A stretch of DNA of 64,000 nt from Verrucomicrobiota bacterium (lineage in GTDB: Bacteria > Verrucomicrobiota > Verrucomicrobiia > Limisphaerales > UBA9464): positions 1 through 64,000 of the forward strand of contig JAFLEF010000009.1 in assembly GCA_017309115.1 (NCBI GenBank). Direction: 5' to 3'. Made by a program: the position numbers and the translations under genes. Below, in pieces: positions 8,498-17,691 of the stretch. The notes beneath the pieces are model-generated. The model worked only from the letters and a program-made list of their open reading frames with translations, searched no databases and was not told where the DNA came from. Each line of letters starts with the position of its first letter. The first letter of the stretch is position 1.

Positions 8498-8978
8498 AGT
8501 CGTCCATGACGAAGCCGGCCCCGATTTCGGTGACTTGCGCCTCCACCAAGCGGAACCCTGCTCGTTCGTAAGCGCGCAGCGCGCGGGTGTTCCGGCGATT
8601 GACGCGCAGTTCCAAGGCGGTGGCTCCGAGTTCGCGAACGGACTGGAACACGTGTTGGAGGGCCTGTCGCCCCTGACCCTGACCTTGGAGTTCCGGCAAC
8701 AGGTACAGCTTGTTCAGGAATGCGGCGGCCGAGCGTTGGGAAGGGTCCCATTCCCAGGCGAGGTATCCGACGGGTCGTTCGGAGAGGCGCAGGATTTCAT
8801 AATGCACGCCCCGCTCGATTTCCGCCTCGAGTTTATGGGGGGCGTACATCCAATCGAGCATGTAGCGGATCTGCTCCGGCGGGATCATTTCAATATAGGA
8901 CTCGTGCCAGATTCGTTCGGCGAGGTCCCGAAGGAGGAGCACGTCAGCGGCGGAAGCGGGCTGGAAGGTTAGGGGCAT
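8433..8978 (-). CDS. GNAT family N-acetyltransferase
   Basis: A 181-residue cytoplasmic acetyltransferase of the GNAT fold. The acetyl-CoA binding motif A is visible as LNKLYLLPELQGQGQGRQAL (pattern Q/RxxGxG/A). Motif B follows as LELRVNRRNTRALRAYERAGF, also characteristic. The substrate cannot be told; similar proteins are often annotated as RimI-like or of unknown specificity. The C terminus (GPENRSGTNDSSSG) lies in the region overlapping the convergent gene and looks like read-over sequence rather than part of the fold. Confidence 0.9.
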   Translation of the reverse strand: MPLTFQPASAADVLLLRDLAERIWHESYIEMIPPEQIRYMLDWMYAPHKLEAEIERGVHYEILRLSERPVGYLAWEWDPSQRSAAAFLNKLYLLPELQGQGQGRQALQHVFQSVRELGATALELRVNRRNTRALRAYERAGFRLVEAQVTEIGAGFVMDDFILRRELGPENRSGTNDSSSG

Positions 8979-9510
8979 GTGAGAAACGGAGGGCGAAGAT
9001 CGACGATTTGGCTTAAAAATTCCGGTTTAATTTCTGGACACTATCGTCTGTTTCGCGGAATAGGGAATAGTTCCCCCGCGGACTTTGCAGGGAGATGACG
9101 AACGGAAACGGTCGGCATCTTGAAGTGAAGTGGTGAGGAACCCAACAACCCATAACCCGTCTTCCGAACGTTGTAGACTACCTACATCAACCGACCATCC
9201 ATACCCATATCCTGATTTAATATCCCAACCCATTTTTGTCGTCCACGGATCGGCCAAGTTGCTTGGTTGATTGGCTGATTCCAGCCGTGAGACGACAGCT
9301 TTGGAGGAGGGGCGCGGCAACTTCGCTCACCCGGCAACAGCTCCAACGGCCGGGCGGATGATCATTATACAGCCACGGTGGGGACTAGGCTAGATCGTCC
9401 AACGCGGACCGCCTCTGAGCGGTCTGCACCTGTGCGAATCGTGCTCCTCCTCCCTTTCTTTCGGAAGGACGAGGAGTGGACACTTTGGGGTCTGCGGGCA
9501 TCCTCTCCGG
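8979..9510. other. Intergenic region without convincing gene
   Basis: This 532-base stretch is more AT-rich than its surroundings. A minus-strand open frame at 9027-9320 has no recognisable protein features. A small hairpin, ACCGC-CTCTGA-GCGGT, lies near 9408-9423, and a purine/pyrimidine-rich imperfect hairpin near 9444-9477. I see no repeat-family member here, unlike most other gaps of this size in the window. Confidence 0.5.
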
Positions 9511-9807
9511 GTGCAGCCGGTGCAGTTGACTCCCATTGGTTCAGAACTCGCCCTCAAGTGGTCGAACGGTGAAGAGACCTTCATTCCGTTGGAGACGCTT
9601 CGGAAAAGGTGTCCCTGTGCTTCCTGTCAGGGGGAGACGGATGTGCTGGGGGCGGTGCATCGTCCGCCGCAAAAACCTTACGGTCCAGGGGCATTCCAAA
9701 TGGTTCAGTACTCCCTGGTGGGCGGTTACGGATTTCAGCCCCGGTGGGCGGATGGACACGGCACCGGCATCTATTCCTGGGACTACCTGCGCCGGTTGGC
9801 GGCCTGA
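9511..9807 (+). CDS. DUF971 protein (gamma-butyrobetaine hydroxylase N-terminal-like)
   Basis: A stand-alone 98-residue DUF971 domain. Recognisable elements are LKWSNGEETFIPLETLRKRCPCASC, with the CPCASC cysteines often implicated in metal binding, and the C-terminal pattern GGYGFQPRWADGHGTGIYSWDYLR. In other bacteria the domain occurs alone, or fused to Mrp/ApbC-type proteins, and its role is not settled. The start is GTG at 9511. A heptamer array starts four bases after the stop codon. Confidence 0.9.
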   Translation: MQPVQLTPIGSELALKWSNGEETFIPLETLRKRCPCASCQGETDVLGAVHRPPQKPYGPGAFQMVQYSLVGGYGFQPRWADGHGTGIYSWDYLRRLAA

Positions 9808-9811
9808 TTTA

Positions 9812-10180
9812 GCTGAGAGCTGAGAGCTGAGAGCTGAGAGGTCGGAAGGGTAGGGCGAGGCTTCCGCCGAGCCGTTCGCGTCCCGGCGAATGACGCGGGA
9901 GGAGTTCACGAGCGTACGGCTCCGCGGAGCGTCGCCCACCGGGCCATATGGAGTGCGGTAGCCATGCAAGCCATGCTACCGCTTTCCCATTCCCCTGGCG
10001 CGGGTGGCGGGGTGACGGATGATTCGCTGCTGGGGCCTCGCCCGTGGGAAAGCGGTAGCTACGCAGGCTTCGCTACCGCACTCCAAAGGCTCCGCGGAGC
10101 GTTGCGCCATCGGGCCCGCCCGCGCCGCGTATGGAGTGTTGCCGCGTGAGAAACGAGCCGGCGAGACGCCAGCGCTCCCA
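9812..10180. repeat. Composite repeat block upstream of the CotH gene
   Basis: In order: four GCTGAGA heptamers (9812-9839), a full R1 palindrome (9849-9940), an R2 element with the hairpin GCGGTAGCCATG...GCTACCGC (9947-9982), an inverted R2-like hairpin (10052-10084), an R1 fragment (10088-10109) and R3 (10157-10180, GCCGGCGAGACGCCAGCGCT). The block between 15485 and 15683, on the other side of the next gene, has the same kinds of element in the same order. No gene seen. Confidence 0.8.
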
Positions 10181-10248
10181 GAAATGCTCCGACTTGAGAG
10201 GTTGCTGGTCGGCCCGGGGTCTGCTCACTTTGCCGGTCGAACCACCGT

Positions 10249-13200
10249 ATGATGTCTCCCCTTCGGTCCCGTCTCGCCTGGCTGTGGCTGCTGCTGCTCG
10301 CCGGGTTGTTGCCTGCCCAAGCCCAGTTGGTGATCAATGAGTTCCTGGCCAGCAACAACCGCAACCTGGCCGATCGCGACGGCGAGTTCTCGGATTGGAT
10401 TGAACTGAGAAACACCGGGACGACCGTGCTGAATTTGGCGGGATGGACGTTGACCGATGATCCCAACCAGCCGACGCGCTGGACCCTGCCGGCCACCAAT
10501 CTCAGCGCGGGGGCATATCTGCTGGTGTTTGCTTCGGGCAAGGATCGCGCGGTGGCTGGGGCGGAGTTGCACGCCAACTTCAGTCTCAACGCGGGCGGCG
10601 AGTACCTGGCCCTCTTCGCCCCCGAGGCGAACCAGCCGGCCAGCGAGTTCGCCCCAGAGTATCCAGCACAGCAGACCGATATCTCCTATGGAATCAGTGA
10701 CGGTCAGCTCCGGTTTTTCAATCCTCCGACACCCCGGGCAGCAAACGGAGCGGGCTTCGCCGACTTCGTGGCCGACACCAAGTTCAGTCACGATCGCGGA
10801 TTTTACGATCAGGCGTTTGATCTGATCATCACCTGCGCCACGCCGGGAGCGACCATTCGCTACACCACCAATGGTGCGCCCCCGACCGCGACGACCGGCG
10901 TGATCTATTCCGGTCCTCTGTCGATTTCGACGACCCAGGTGATTCGCGCTGCCGCGTTCAAGGCCGGACTGCAAACGTCGGGAGTCGACACCCAGACCTA
11001 TCTGTTTCCGGCGGAGATTTTCAAACAGTCCGCCAATGGTCAGGCGCCACCCGGTTGGCCAACCTCCTGGGGCAACAACGTTGTGGATTACGGCATGGAT
11101 CCCGACGTCGTGAATTCGGCGACCTACCGGAATGAACTTCGCCAGGCTCTCTTTGCCCTGCCGTCCTTTGTTTTGGTGACCGACCTGAAGCATCTGTTCG
11201 ATCCGGCCACGGGAATTTATTCCAACCCCGGCAACGACGGTCGGGAATGGGAGCGTCCGGCCTCGGTGGAACTGATCCGGCCGGATGGTGAGGAAGGATT
11301 TCAGGTCAATTGTGGGGTCCGAATTCGCGGCGGCTTTTCCCGCAGTGGTGACAATCCCAAGCACGCTCTCCGACTGTTCTTTCGCCAGGAATATGGCGAC
11401 GCCAAATTGCGGTATCCGCTCTTTGGCAATGACGGCGCTGACACCTTCGACGCCATCGATCTGCGCACGTTTCAGAACTACTCGTGGAGTTTTCAGGGCG
11501 ACAACCGAGGGGTGTTCTTTCGGGACCAGTTCTCCCGCGACGCGCAGCTGGATTTGGGGCATCAGGCGGAACGCGGAGATTACTATCACCTATTCATCAA
11601 CGGCCAGTATTGGGGCATCTACAACACCTGCGAGCGTCCGGAGGCCAGCTACGGGGAAACCTATTTCGGCGGTAACAAGGAGGACTTCGACGTGATCAAG
11701 GTCGAGGCCGGCCCCTACGAGATCAATGCCACCGACGGCAATCTCAGCGCTTGGAACAGTCTGTATTCCGCTCTGCGGACAACGCCGGTGACCACTGAGA
11801 CGTTTCTGCGTCTGCAGGGGCTCAATCCGGATGGAACGGTCAATCCGTCGTACCCGCCGCTGATCGATGTGGACAACCTCATCGACTACCAGTTGGTGAT
11901 CTTTTTTGGCGGCAATCTCGACGCGCCCATTTCGTGGTTCCTGGGCGAAAACTCCCCCAATAATTTCTACGGAATGCGGGATCGCACGGGACGTTCGGGC
12001 GGCTTCAAGTTCTTTGCGCACGACGCCGAGCACACCCTGTTGAATGTGGACGAGAACCGCACGGGTCCGTTTCCGGCGGGCAGCTCCAGCGTCAACAAGA
12101 GCAATCCGCAGTACTTCTTCCAGCGTCTCGCCACCAATCCGGAGTTCCGACTGCGGGTGGCCGATCGGGCCCAGCGGGCGTTTGCCAACAATGGTCCGCT
12201 TACCCCGGCGGCAAATCGAGCCCGAGTGGCACGCCGGACCAATGAGATCTACTCCGCGGTGGTGTTGGAATCCGCCCGCTGGGGTGACTCCAAGCGGTCC
12301 ACACCGTTTACCCGCAACACGGAATGGCTCACCGAGGTGAACCGGATTCAATCCAGCTACTTCAGTCAGCGCACCACGACGGTGCTGAATCAGCTTCGCA
12401 CCCAAGGCTGGTACCCCTCTGTCGGTGCCCCGACCTTCAGTCAGTTTGGCGGACCGTTTGCCACCGGGGCGCAACTCGCGCTCAGCGGCGGGGGCACGAT
12501 TTATTTCACCACCGATGGAACCGATCCCCGGCTGCCCGGAGGGGAAGTGGCTCCGGGTGCGCGAACGTATGTTCTGCCGGTGACCCTGACCGAGAACACC
12601 ACGGTGAAAGCGCGCGTTCGCTCGGGAACCACCTGGAGCGCCCTGACCGCGGCGGACTTTCAATTGATCCAAACCTGGACCGACGTGGCGGTGACGGAAC
12701 TGATGTACCATCCGCCGGATCTCGGCGCGGTAAACGGGGACGACCTGGAGTTTTTGGAACTCAAGAATGTGGGGTCGGAGGAGCGGGATCTCGGCGGGTT
12801 GAGCTTCACCAACGGCATTCGCTACACCTTCCCAGCGGGCACCCGTCTAGCGCCCGGAAAGATGCTGGTGTTGGCGAGTCAGGAAGCAGCCTTCACTAAT
12901 CGGTATCCGGGCGTGAAGCCGTTCGGCATTTATGCCGGCAAACTGGCCAATGGAGGCGAACGGTTGACGTTGATTCATGCAGCGGGCGCGGTGCTGATGG
13001 ACTTCGCCTGGAGCGACGAGGCGCCCTGGCCGACGGCGGCCGATGGGGATGGTTTTTCGTTGGTCTGGCGTGATCCCAATCGCAATCCGAATCCCAATGA
13101 GGCGGGCACGTGGCGCGCTTCGGCCCAGTTGGGGGGCTCACCAGGTTTGGATGATCCGAACAGCCAGGTGGCGCCAGTGGTGGTCAATGAAGTCCTGGCT

Positions 13201-15459
13201 CACACGGATCTGCCGGCGGTGGATTCCATCGAGCTCTTCAATCCCACGGCAGAGCCGGTCTCGGTGGCGGGTTGGTATCTGACCGACGATCGCTCGGTGC
13301 CCAAGAAGTTCCGGATTCCGGCAGGCGTTACCATTCCGGCGGGCGGTTATGGTGTGGTGACCGAATTGCAGTTCAACGAGGCCGGGGCGGCACTTCCGTT
13401 CGCGTTGAGTTCCCACGGGGACGAGGTCTACCTGTTCAGCGCCGATGCCGCCGGCAACCTGACCGGACACAGCGACGGCTTTGGATTTGGGGCGTCAGCC
13501 AACGGCGTGAGTTTTGGTCGGTACACCAACTCGGTGGGTGAAGTTCAATTCCCGGCCCAACTCGCAGTCACCTTGGGCACGGTCAATTCCGGTCCGCGGG
13601 TGGGTCCGCTGGTGATCAACGAATTCAGTTATCGGCCCTTCTCGGGCGACGTGGAGTTCGTGGAGGTGAAAAACATCTCCGGATCCCCGCTGCTGTTGTT
13701 TGATCCGTTGGTGCCGACGAATCGTTGGCGTGTGGGCGGTTTCGACGTGGTCTTCCCGGAGGGTGCCCAGTTGCCGCCGAATGGACTGGCGGTGGTGACG
13801 GCCGGCGATCCGGGCTTGTTCCGTCAGCGCTGGAGTATTCCTGACAGCGTTCCGGTGTGGGGACCGGCGGTGGGCAATCTGAATGACACCGGCGAACGTC
13901 TGGAACTGCTTCGTCCGGATTCGCCGGATACCGTTACCAATCAAGGTCAGGTGACGGTGATCATTCCGGAAGTCGCGGTGGAGTCGGTTCGTTACGCGGC
14001 GCAGTTGCCCTGGCCGGGGATTGGGACCTCGGGTGCCTCGCTGGAACGAATCCGGCCCGATCAATATGGTGACGACCCCGTTCAGTGGCGGGCGGCCACG
14101 GCCGGTCCGTCACCCGGGCTGGAGAATTCCGTGAACCGCGCTCCGCGGGTCTTCGCCGGGGAGGATCAACAGTCGGTGGTGGATCGGTATCCGCATCAGG
14201 TGTCGTTGCTCGCTTCGGCCACCGATGATGGCCAGCCGGGAGGGGCGCTGCAGTATCAGTGGACCCAGGTGGACGGTCCCACGGGCGTGGTGTTCACCAC
14301 GCCGCAGTCGGCCGCGACCGGGGCGCAGATGCCCGGTCAGGGATTGTATCGCCTTCGGGTCACGGTTTCGGATGGTGAACGTTCGGCGACCGATGACGTT
14401 TTGATCCAGTCCAGCCGTTCCACGGGGGAAGCGACCTTTGTCTCGGCGGGTTCGGTCTGGCGGTATGTGGATTCGGGTCAGGATCTGGGCACAGCTTGGC
14501 GGGCGCCTGACTTCAATGACTCCGGTTGGAAATCCGGTCGGGCCCAATTGGGCTATGGCGATGGCGACGAAGTGACCGTGATTGGGTTCGGACCCGACGG
14601 GAACAACAAATACATCACCACCTACTTCCGGTTGGCGTTTGATCTGTCCGACGTGGCCGGCATTACCGAACTCACTTTGCGTCTGATGCGTGACGACGGG
14701 GCGGTTGTGTATTTGAACGGAACGGAAGTATCCCGGAGCAATCTCCCGGAAACCACCATTGGGTTCCGGACCCCGGCCATCAACGCCGCCGGAGGCGCGG
14801 ACGAATCCAATTTCTTCGAGTTTCCGATCGATCGGGGGGCGTTGCGGGAAGGGCGCAATGTTCTGGCGGTGGAATTGCATCAGAATGCGGGGACGTCCTC
14901 CGACACGAGTTTCGATTTGGCTCTGGTGGGGCGACGGCTGCCGGGCAATGTCGGCCCGACGGCGGATGCCGGCGTGGATCGGACCGTGGCGGCGGGAGCA
15001 TGGACCCTGATGTCAGGTCTGTTCACCGAGGACGGACTGCCGCTGCCGCCGGGGGCGCCGGTGTTTGCTTGGAGTCAGGTGAGCGGACCCGCCTCGGCGA
15101 CGCTGACGCAGGCGGCCACGCCGCAAGCTCGGGTGTGGTTTTCCACGCCGGGGGATTACGTGTTCCGCTTTGTCGTTCGGGACGGACTTCTGGAAGCAGC
15201 GGATGAAGTTCGCCTCACGGTGACGCCTGATCTCTCCGTGCCGCCGGCGGTGGTTCTCGTGCAGAATCCCCCGGGGTTCCGCTTCACGACCGAGGAAGGG
15301 CGCAGCTATTCGGTGGTCTGGCGGGCACATCTGGAGTCGGGCAACTGGACCAAGGAACGCGATGTGCCGGCGGGAACCGGCGGTCGGGTGATCGACTTGA
15401 CCTACGACCTCACAGAGCCCCAGCGGTTTTATCAGGTGGTCTCCCCGGCGATTCCCTGA
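10249..15459 (+). CDS. Giant exported CotH kinase / lamin-tail-domain protein
   Basis: A 1736-residue mosaic with a signal peptide (to about residue 26). Visible modules: lamin-tail domain (27-130, LVINEFLASN, DWIELRNTG); chitobiase C-terminal-like domain (184-252, GATIRYTTNGAPPTATT); CotH kinase-like domain (about 350-670) with GVRIRGGFSR, FFGGNLDAP and FKFFAHDAEHTL; a second chitobiase-type domain (about 747-800, TIYFTTDGTDPR); three more lamin-tail domains (about 812-900, 973-1050, 1119-1200); a PKD/Ig-like domain (1294-1385, LQYQWTQVDGP); a jelly-roll-like segment (1394-1564); another PKD-like domain; and the shared FYRL-type tail (FYQVV). Spore-coat CotH is a protein kinase; in exported giants like this the activity is unproven. 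It is probably cell-surface or secreted. Repeat blocks flank it on both sides. Confidence 0.9.
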   Translation: MMSPLRSRLAWLWLLLLAGLLPAQAQLVINEFLASNNRNLADRDGEFSDWIELRNTGTTVLNLAGWTLTDDPNQPTRWTLPATNLSAGAYLLVFASGKDRAVAGAELHANFSLNAGGEYLALFAPEANQPASEFAPEYPAQQTDISYGISDGQLRFFNPPTPRAANGAGFADFVADTKFSHDRGFYDQAFDLIITCATPGATIRYTTNGAPPTATTGVIYSGPLSISTTQVIRAAAFKAGLQTSGVDTQTYLFPAEIFKQSANGQAPPGWPTSWGNNVVDYGMDPDVVNSATYRNELRQALFALPSFVLVTDLKHLFDPATGIYSNPGNDGREWERPASVELIRPDGEEGFQVNCGVRIRGGFSRSGDNPKHALRLFFRQEYGDAKLRYPLFGNDGADTFDAIDLRTFQNYSWSFQGDNRGVFFRDQFSRDAQLDLGHQAERGDYYHLFINGQYWGIYNTCERPEASYGETYFGGNKEDFDVIKVEAGPYEINATDGNLSAWNSLYSALRTTPVTTETFLRLQGLNPDGTVNPSYPPLIDVDNLIDYQLVIFFGGNLDAPISWFLGENSPNNFYGMRDRTGRSGGFKFFAHDAEHTLLNVDENRTGPFPAGSSSVNKSNPQYFFQRLATNPEFRLRVADRAQRAFANNGPLTPAANRARVARRTNEIYSAVVLESARWGDSKRSTPFTRNTEWLTEVNRIQSSYFSQRTTTVLNQLRTQGWYPSVGAPTFSQFGGPFATGAQLALSGGGTIYFTTDGTDPRLPGGEVAPGARTYVLPVTLTENTTVKARVRSGTTWSALTAADFQLIQTWTDVAVTELMYHPPDLGAVNGDDLEFLELKNVGSEERDLGGLSFTNGIRYTFPAGTRLAPGKMLVLASQEAAFTNRYPGVKPFGIYAGKLANGGERLTLIHAAGAVLMDFAWSDEAPWPTAADGDGFSLVWRDPNRNPNPNEAGTWRASAQLGGSPGLDDPNSQVAPVVVNEVLAHTDLPAVDSIELFNPTAEPVSVAGWYLTDDRSVPKKFRIPAGVTIPAGGYGVVTELQFNEAGAALPFALSSHGDEVYLFSADAAGNLTGHSDGFGFGASANGVSFGRYTNSVGEVQFPAQLAVTLGTVNSGPRVGPLVINEFSYRPFSGDVEFVEVKNISGSPLLLFDPLVPTNRWRVGGFDVVFPEGAQLPPNGLAVVTAGDPGLFRQRWSIPDSVPVWGPAVGNLNDTGERLELLRPDSPDTVTNQGQVTVIIPEVAVESVRYAAQLPWPGIGTSGASLERIRPDQYGDDPVQWRAATAGPSPGLENSVNRAPRVFAGEDQQSVVDRYPHQVSLLASATDDGQPGGALQYQWTQVDGPTGVVFTTPQSAATGAQMPGQGLYRLRVTVSDGERSATDDVLIQSSRSTGEATFVSAGSVWRYVDSGQDLGTAWRAPDFNDSGWKSGRAQLGYGDGDEVTVIGFGPDGNNKYITTYFRLAFDLSDVAGITELTLRLMRDDGAVVYLNGTEVSRSNLPETTIGFRTPAINAAGGADESNFFEFPIDRGALREGRNVLAVELHQNAGTSSDTSFDLALVGRRLPGNVGPTADAGVDRTVAAGAWTLMSGLFTEDGLPLPPGAPVFAWSQVSGPASATLTQAATPQARVWFSTPGDYVFRFVVRDGLLEAADEVRLTVTPDLSVPPAVVLVQNPPGFRFTTEEGRSYSVVWRAHLESGNWTKERDVPAGTGGRVIDLTYDLTEPQRFYQVVSPAIP

Positions 15460-15484
15460 TCAAAGCCGAGCCTCTGGAGAGAAA

Positions 15485-15683
15485 GTTGAGTTGAGAGCTG
15501 TGAGCTGAGAAGTCGCAAGGGATGGGAAGAGGGCGAGGCTCCGCGGGGCCTCGCCCCACCGGGGCACGCGAGCCTATGGAGTGCGGTTGCCAAGCTTGCC
15601 ATGATACCGCACTCCCATTTTCCCCGGGGCGGGTGGAGTGGTGACGGGTGAGAGAACACGCCGGCGAGACGCCAGCGCTCCCA
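15485..15683. repeat. Composite repeat block downstream of the CotH gene
   Basis: Degenerate heptamers (15485-15510), a short perfect R1-like palindrome GGGCGAGGC...GCCTCGCCC (15531-15557), an R2 hairpin unit (15575-15615, GGAGTGCGGT...ACCGCACTCC) and R3 (15660-15683). From 15575 to 15650 it aligns well with 9947-10018 upstream of the CotH gene. No gene seen. Confidence 0.8.
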
Positions 15684-15757
15684 GGAAGCGGTGGCAAAAC
15701 GCTGGCTTCGACCGATGACCTCGGTATCGTCAGCCGGTCTCGGGGAATTCGCTTCTG

Positions 15758-17683
15758 ATGTCATTCTGCCGCTCCAGGTTGATCGTGTTTCTGTGGGTCT
15801 TGGCCGGCGGGCTACTGTGTTTGCGGGCGGAGGACGTGGTCTTTCCGGATGACGCGGGCGTGATCAATTTGAAGCAGGCCCCTTATTTCGCACGGGGGGA
15901 TGGTCTCACGGATGATACGGCAGCATTGCAGCAGGCTTTGATCGAAAACGGCGGGCGGAACCGAATTCTGTATCTGCCCAAGGGAACGTATCGGATCTCC
16001 GCCACGCTTCGTTGGCCGGTGGTGGATCCGGGCAAGTTCCGGGGTCGGACGATTCTGCAGGGCGAAAATCGGGAACAAACGGTGATCCAATTGCTGGACT
16101 ACACCCCGAATTTCGCCAATGCCGGCCGGCCGCAGCCGATGATCTGGACCGGGGTCAAAGGGGACGGGTATCTGCGGAACGCGATTCACAATCTGACGGT
16201 GCACACTGGGATGGGGAATCCTGGGGCGATCGGAATTCAGTTCCTGGCCAACAAGCAGGGTGGGGTGACGGACGTCGACATCATTGCCGGCGGCGACGGC
16301 TCGGGTTCGACGGGCCTGGATTTGTCGCACAGCGAGACCATTGGCCCGCTGTGGGTGAATCGGGTTCGGGTGCGCGGCTTTGACACGGGCATTCGGGCGG
16401 CCAATCCAGTATTCTCCCTCACCTTGGAGGATGTGGAAGTGACCGGTCAGAAACTGGCCGGGCTCCGCAACAGTGCGCAGGTCCTGACCCTGCGGAATTT
16501 TCGCAGCACCAACGCGGGGCCAGCCGTGCAGAGCACCGATCCGGTGGGATTCATCACCCTTTTGGATTCCGTATTCCAGGGTTTGCCTTCGAAACGGAAT
16601 AGTCCGGCGGTGATCAACCGGGGCATCCTGGTCGCTCGTAATCTATCCACTCCGGGTTACACCAATGCGATCGAGAACCGATCCGGCCATGGCGATGGTG
16701 CGCCAGGGCCTCTGGTGCAGGAGTATCAGTCGCACGACATTTTCACCCTGTTTCCCGCTCCTCCGTTCTCGCTCAATCTGCCGGTGGAGGAGACTCCGCA
16801 GGCGCCGTGGGATGACCTGTCCCAGTGGGCTAGTCCGCTGAAATGGGGCGGTAAGCCGGACGATTTGGCTGATGATTCCGAGGCCTTGCAAAAGGCCATA
16901 GATTCCGGGGCCACGACCATTTATCTGCCGAATGGGGAGTGGGTCTTGAAAACGCCGGTGGAGGTTCGTGGCCAGGTGCGCCGGATTCTGGGAACCGAGG
17001 CGAAACTCTCGGTGTCGACTCCCCCCGGACAGCCGCCCTTGGTGATCGGCACCAATGCGGCACCGACCGTCTGGTTCGAGCGGTTGGAGGTCGAGGGATT
17101 GAAGAGCGCCTTGGTGCAGTTGACGGCGGAGCGTCGGTTGGTGTTCCGCCATTGCACGAGCGTGAGTTTGGATTGGAAAGCCAAGGGCAGCGTGTTCTTG
17201 GAGGATGTTTCCAGCGCGTTAACGTGGGAATTGGGACCGGGACAGTTCCTGTGGGCCCGCCAGTGGCATCAGGGCGTGCAGGGACTCAAGCTGGCCAACC
17301 GGGGCGGCACCGCCTGGCTGATGGGCTATTCCACCGAGCGACCGGGAATTCTGGCGACGACGACCGCCGGCGGGAAGACGGAGATCCTGGGCGGACTGTG
17401 CCTCGCCAATGGTGGGCTCAAGTCGATGCCGATGTTCCGCATCGAGGACGCCTCGGCGAGTATCATCATCGCGGAAGCTTCCTTCACCAGCACCCCCTAC
17501 CAGACCATTGTCGAGGAGACCCGGAAGGGTTCCGTGAAACGCATGTCCAACTATGGCCTCTCCGGCGATCAACCATTGCCGCAACGAGTCGGCGGCATTG
17601 CGATTCCGCTCTTTACCGGATATTACGGGGTGGGAGCGGTGGAACCCAAATCCAACCTCCCCAAACCCAAAACCTCCCGTTGA
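15758..17683 (+). CDS. Exported pectate-lyase-3-like parallel beta-helix protein
   Basis: A 641-residue protein with a signal peptide (ending LLCLRAED). The first module (about 27-350) opens with the hallmark of the pectate lyase superfamily protein 3 / GH28-like fold, YFARGDGLTDDTAALQQAL, followed by YLPKGTYRIS. A second, shorter copy occurs near residue 365 (KWGGKPDDLADDSEALQKAI and IYLPNGEWVLKTP). So it has two right-handed beta-helix halves, probably acting on or binding a polysaccharide in the periplasm or outside. The substrate cannot be inferred. The ROK kinase starts eight bases after its stop, so the two are likely co-transcribed, which fits a sugar-utilisation role. Confidence 0.87.
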   Translation: MSFCRSRLIVFLWVLAGGLLCLRAEDVVFPDDAGVINLKQAPYFARGDGLTDDTAALQQALIENGGRNRILYLPKGTYRISATLRWPVVDPGKFRGRTILQGENREQTVIQLLDYTPNFANAGRPQPMIWTGVKGDGYLRNAIHNLTVHTGMGNPGAIGIQFLANKQGGVTDVDIIAGGDGSGSTGLDLSHSETIGPLWVNRVRVRGFDTGIRAANPVFSLTLEDVEVTGQKLAGLRNSAQVLTLRNFRSTNAGPAVQSTDPVGFITLLDSVFQGLPSKRNSPAVINRGILVARNLSTPGYTNAIENRSGHGDGAPGPLVQEYQSHDIFTLFPAPPFSLNLPVEETPQAPWDDLSQWASPLKWGGKPDDLADDSEALQKAIDSGATTIYLPNGEWVLKTPVEVRGQVRRILGTEAKLSVSTPPGQPPLVIGTNAAPTVWFERLEVEGLKSALVQLTAERRLVFRHCTSVSLDWKAKGSVFLEDVSSALTWELGPGQFLWARQWHQGVQGLKLANRGGTAWLMGYSTERPGILATTTAGGKTEILGGLCLANGGLKSMPMFRIEDASASIIIAEASFTSTPYQTIVEETRKGSVKRMSNYGLSGDQPLPQRVGGIAIPLFTGYYGVGAVEPKSNLPKPKTSR

Positions 17684-17691
17684 TTTCTGCC

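Noticed and set aside
9027-9320. Minus-strand open frame of 97 residues
   Set aside because: No recognisable motif, poor codon structure and no clear ribosome binding site; treated as non-coding.
16939-17691. Long upstream extension of the ROK kinase frame
   Set aside because: It overlaps the beta-helix gene in another frame and encodes no ROK-like sequence; the kinase begins at 17692.
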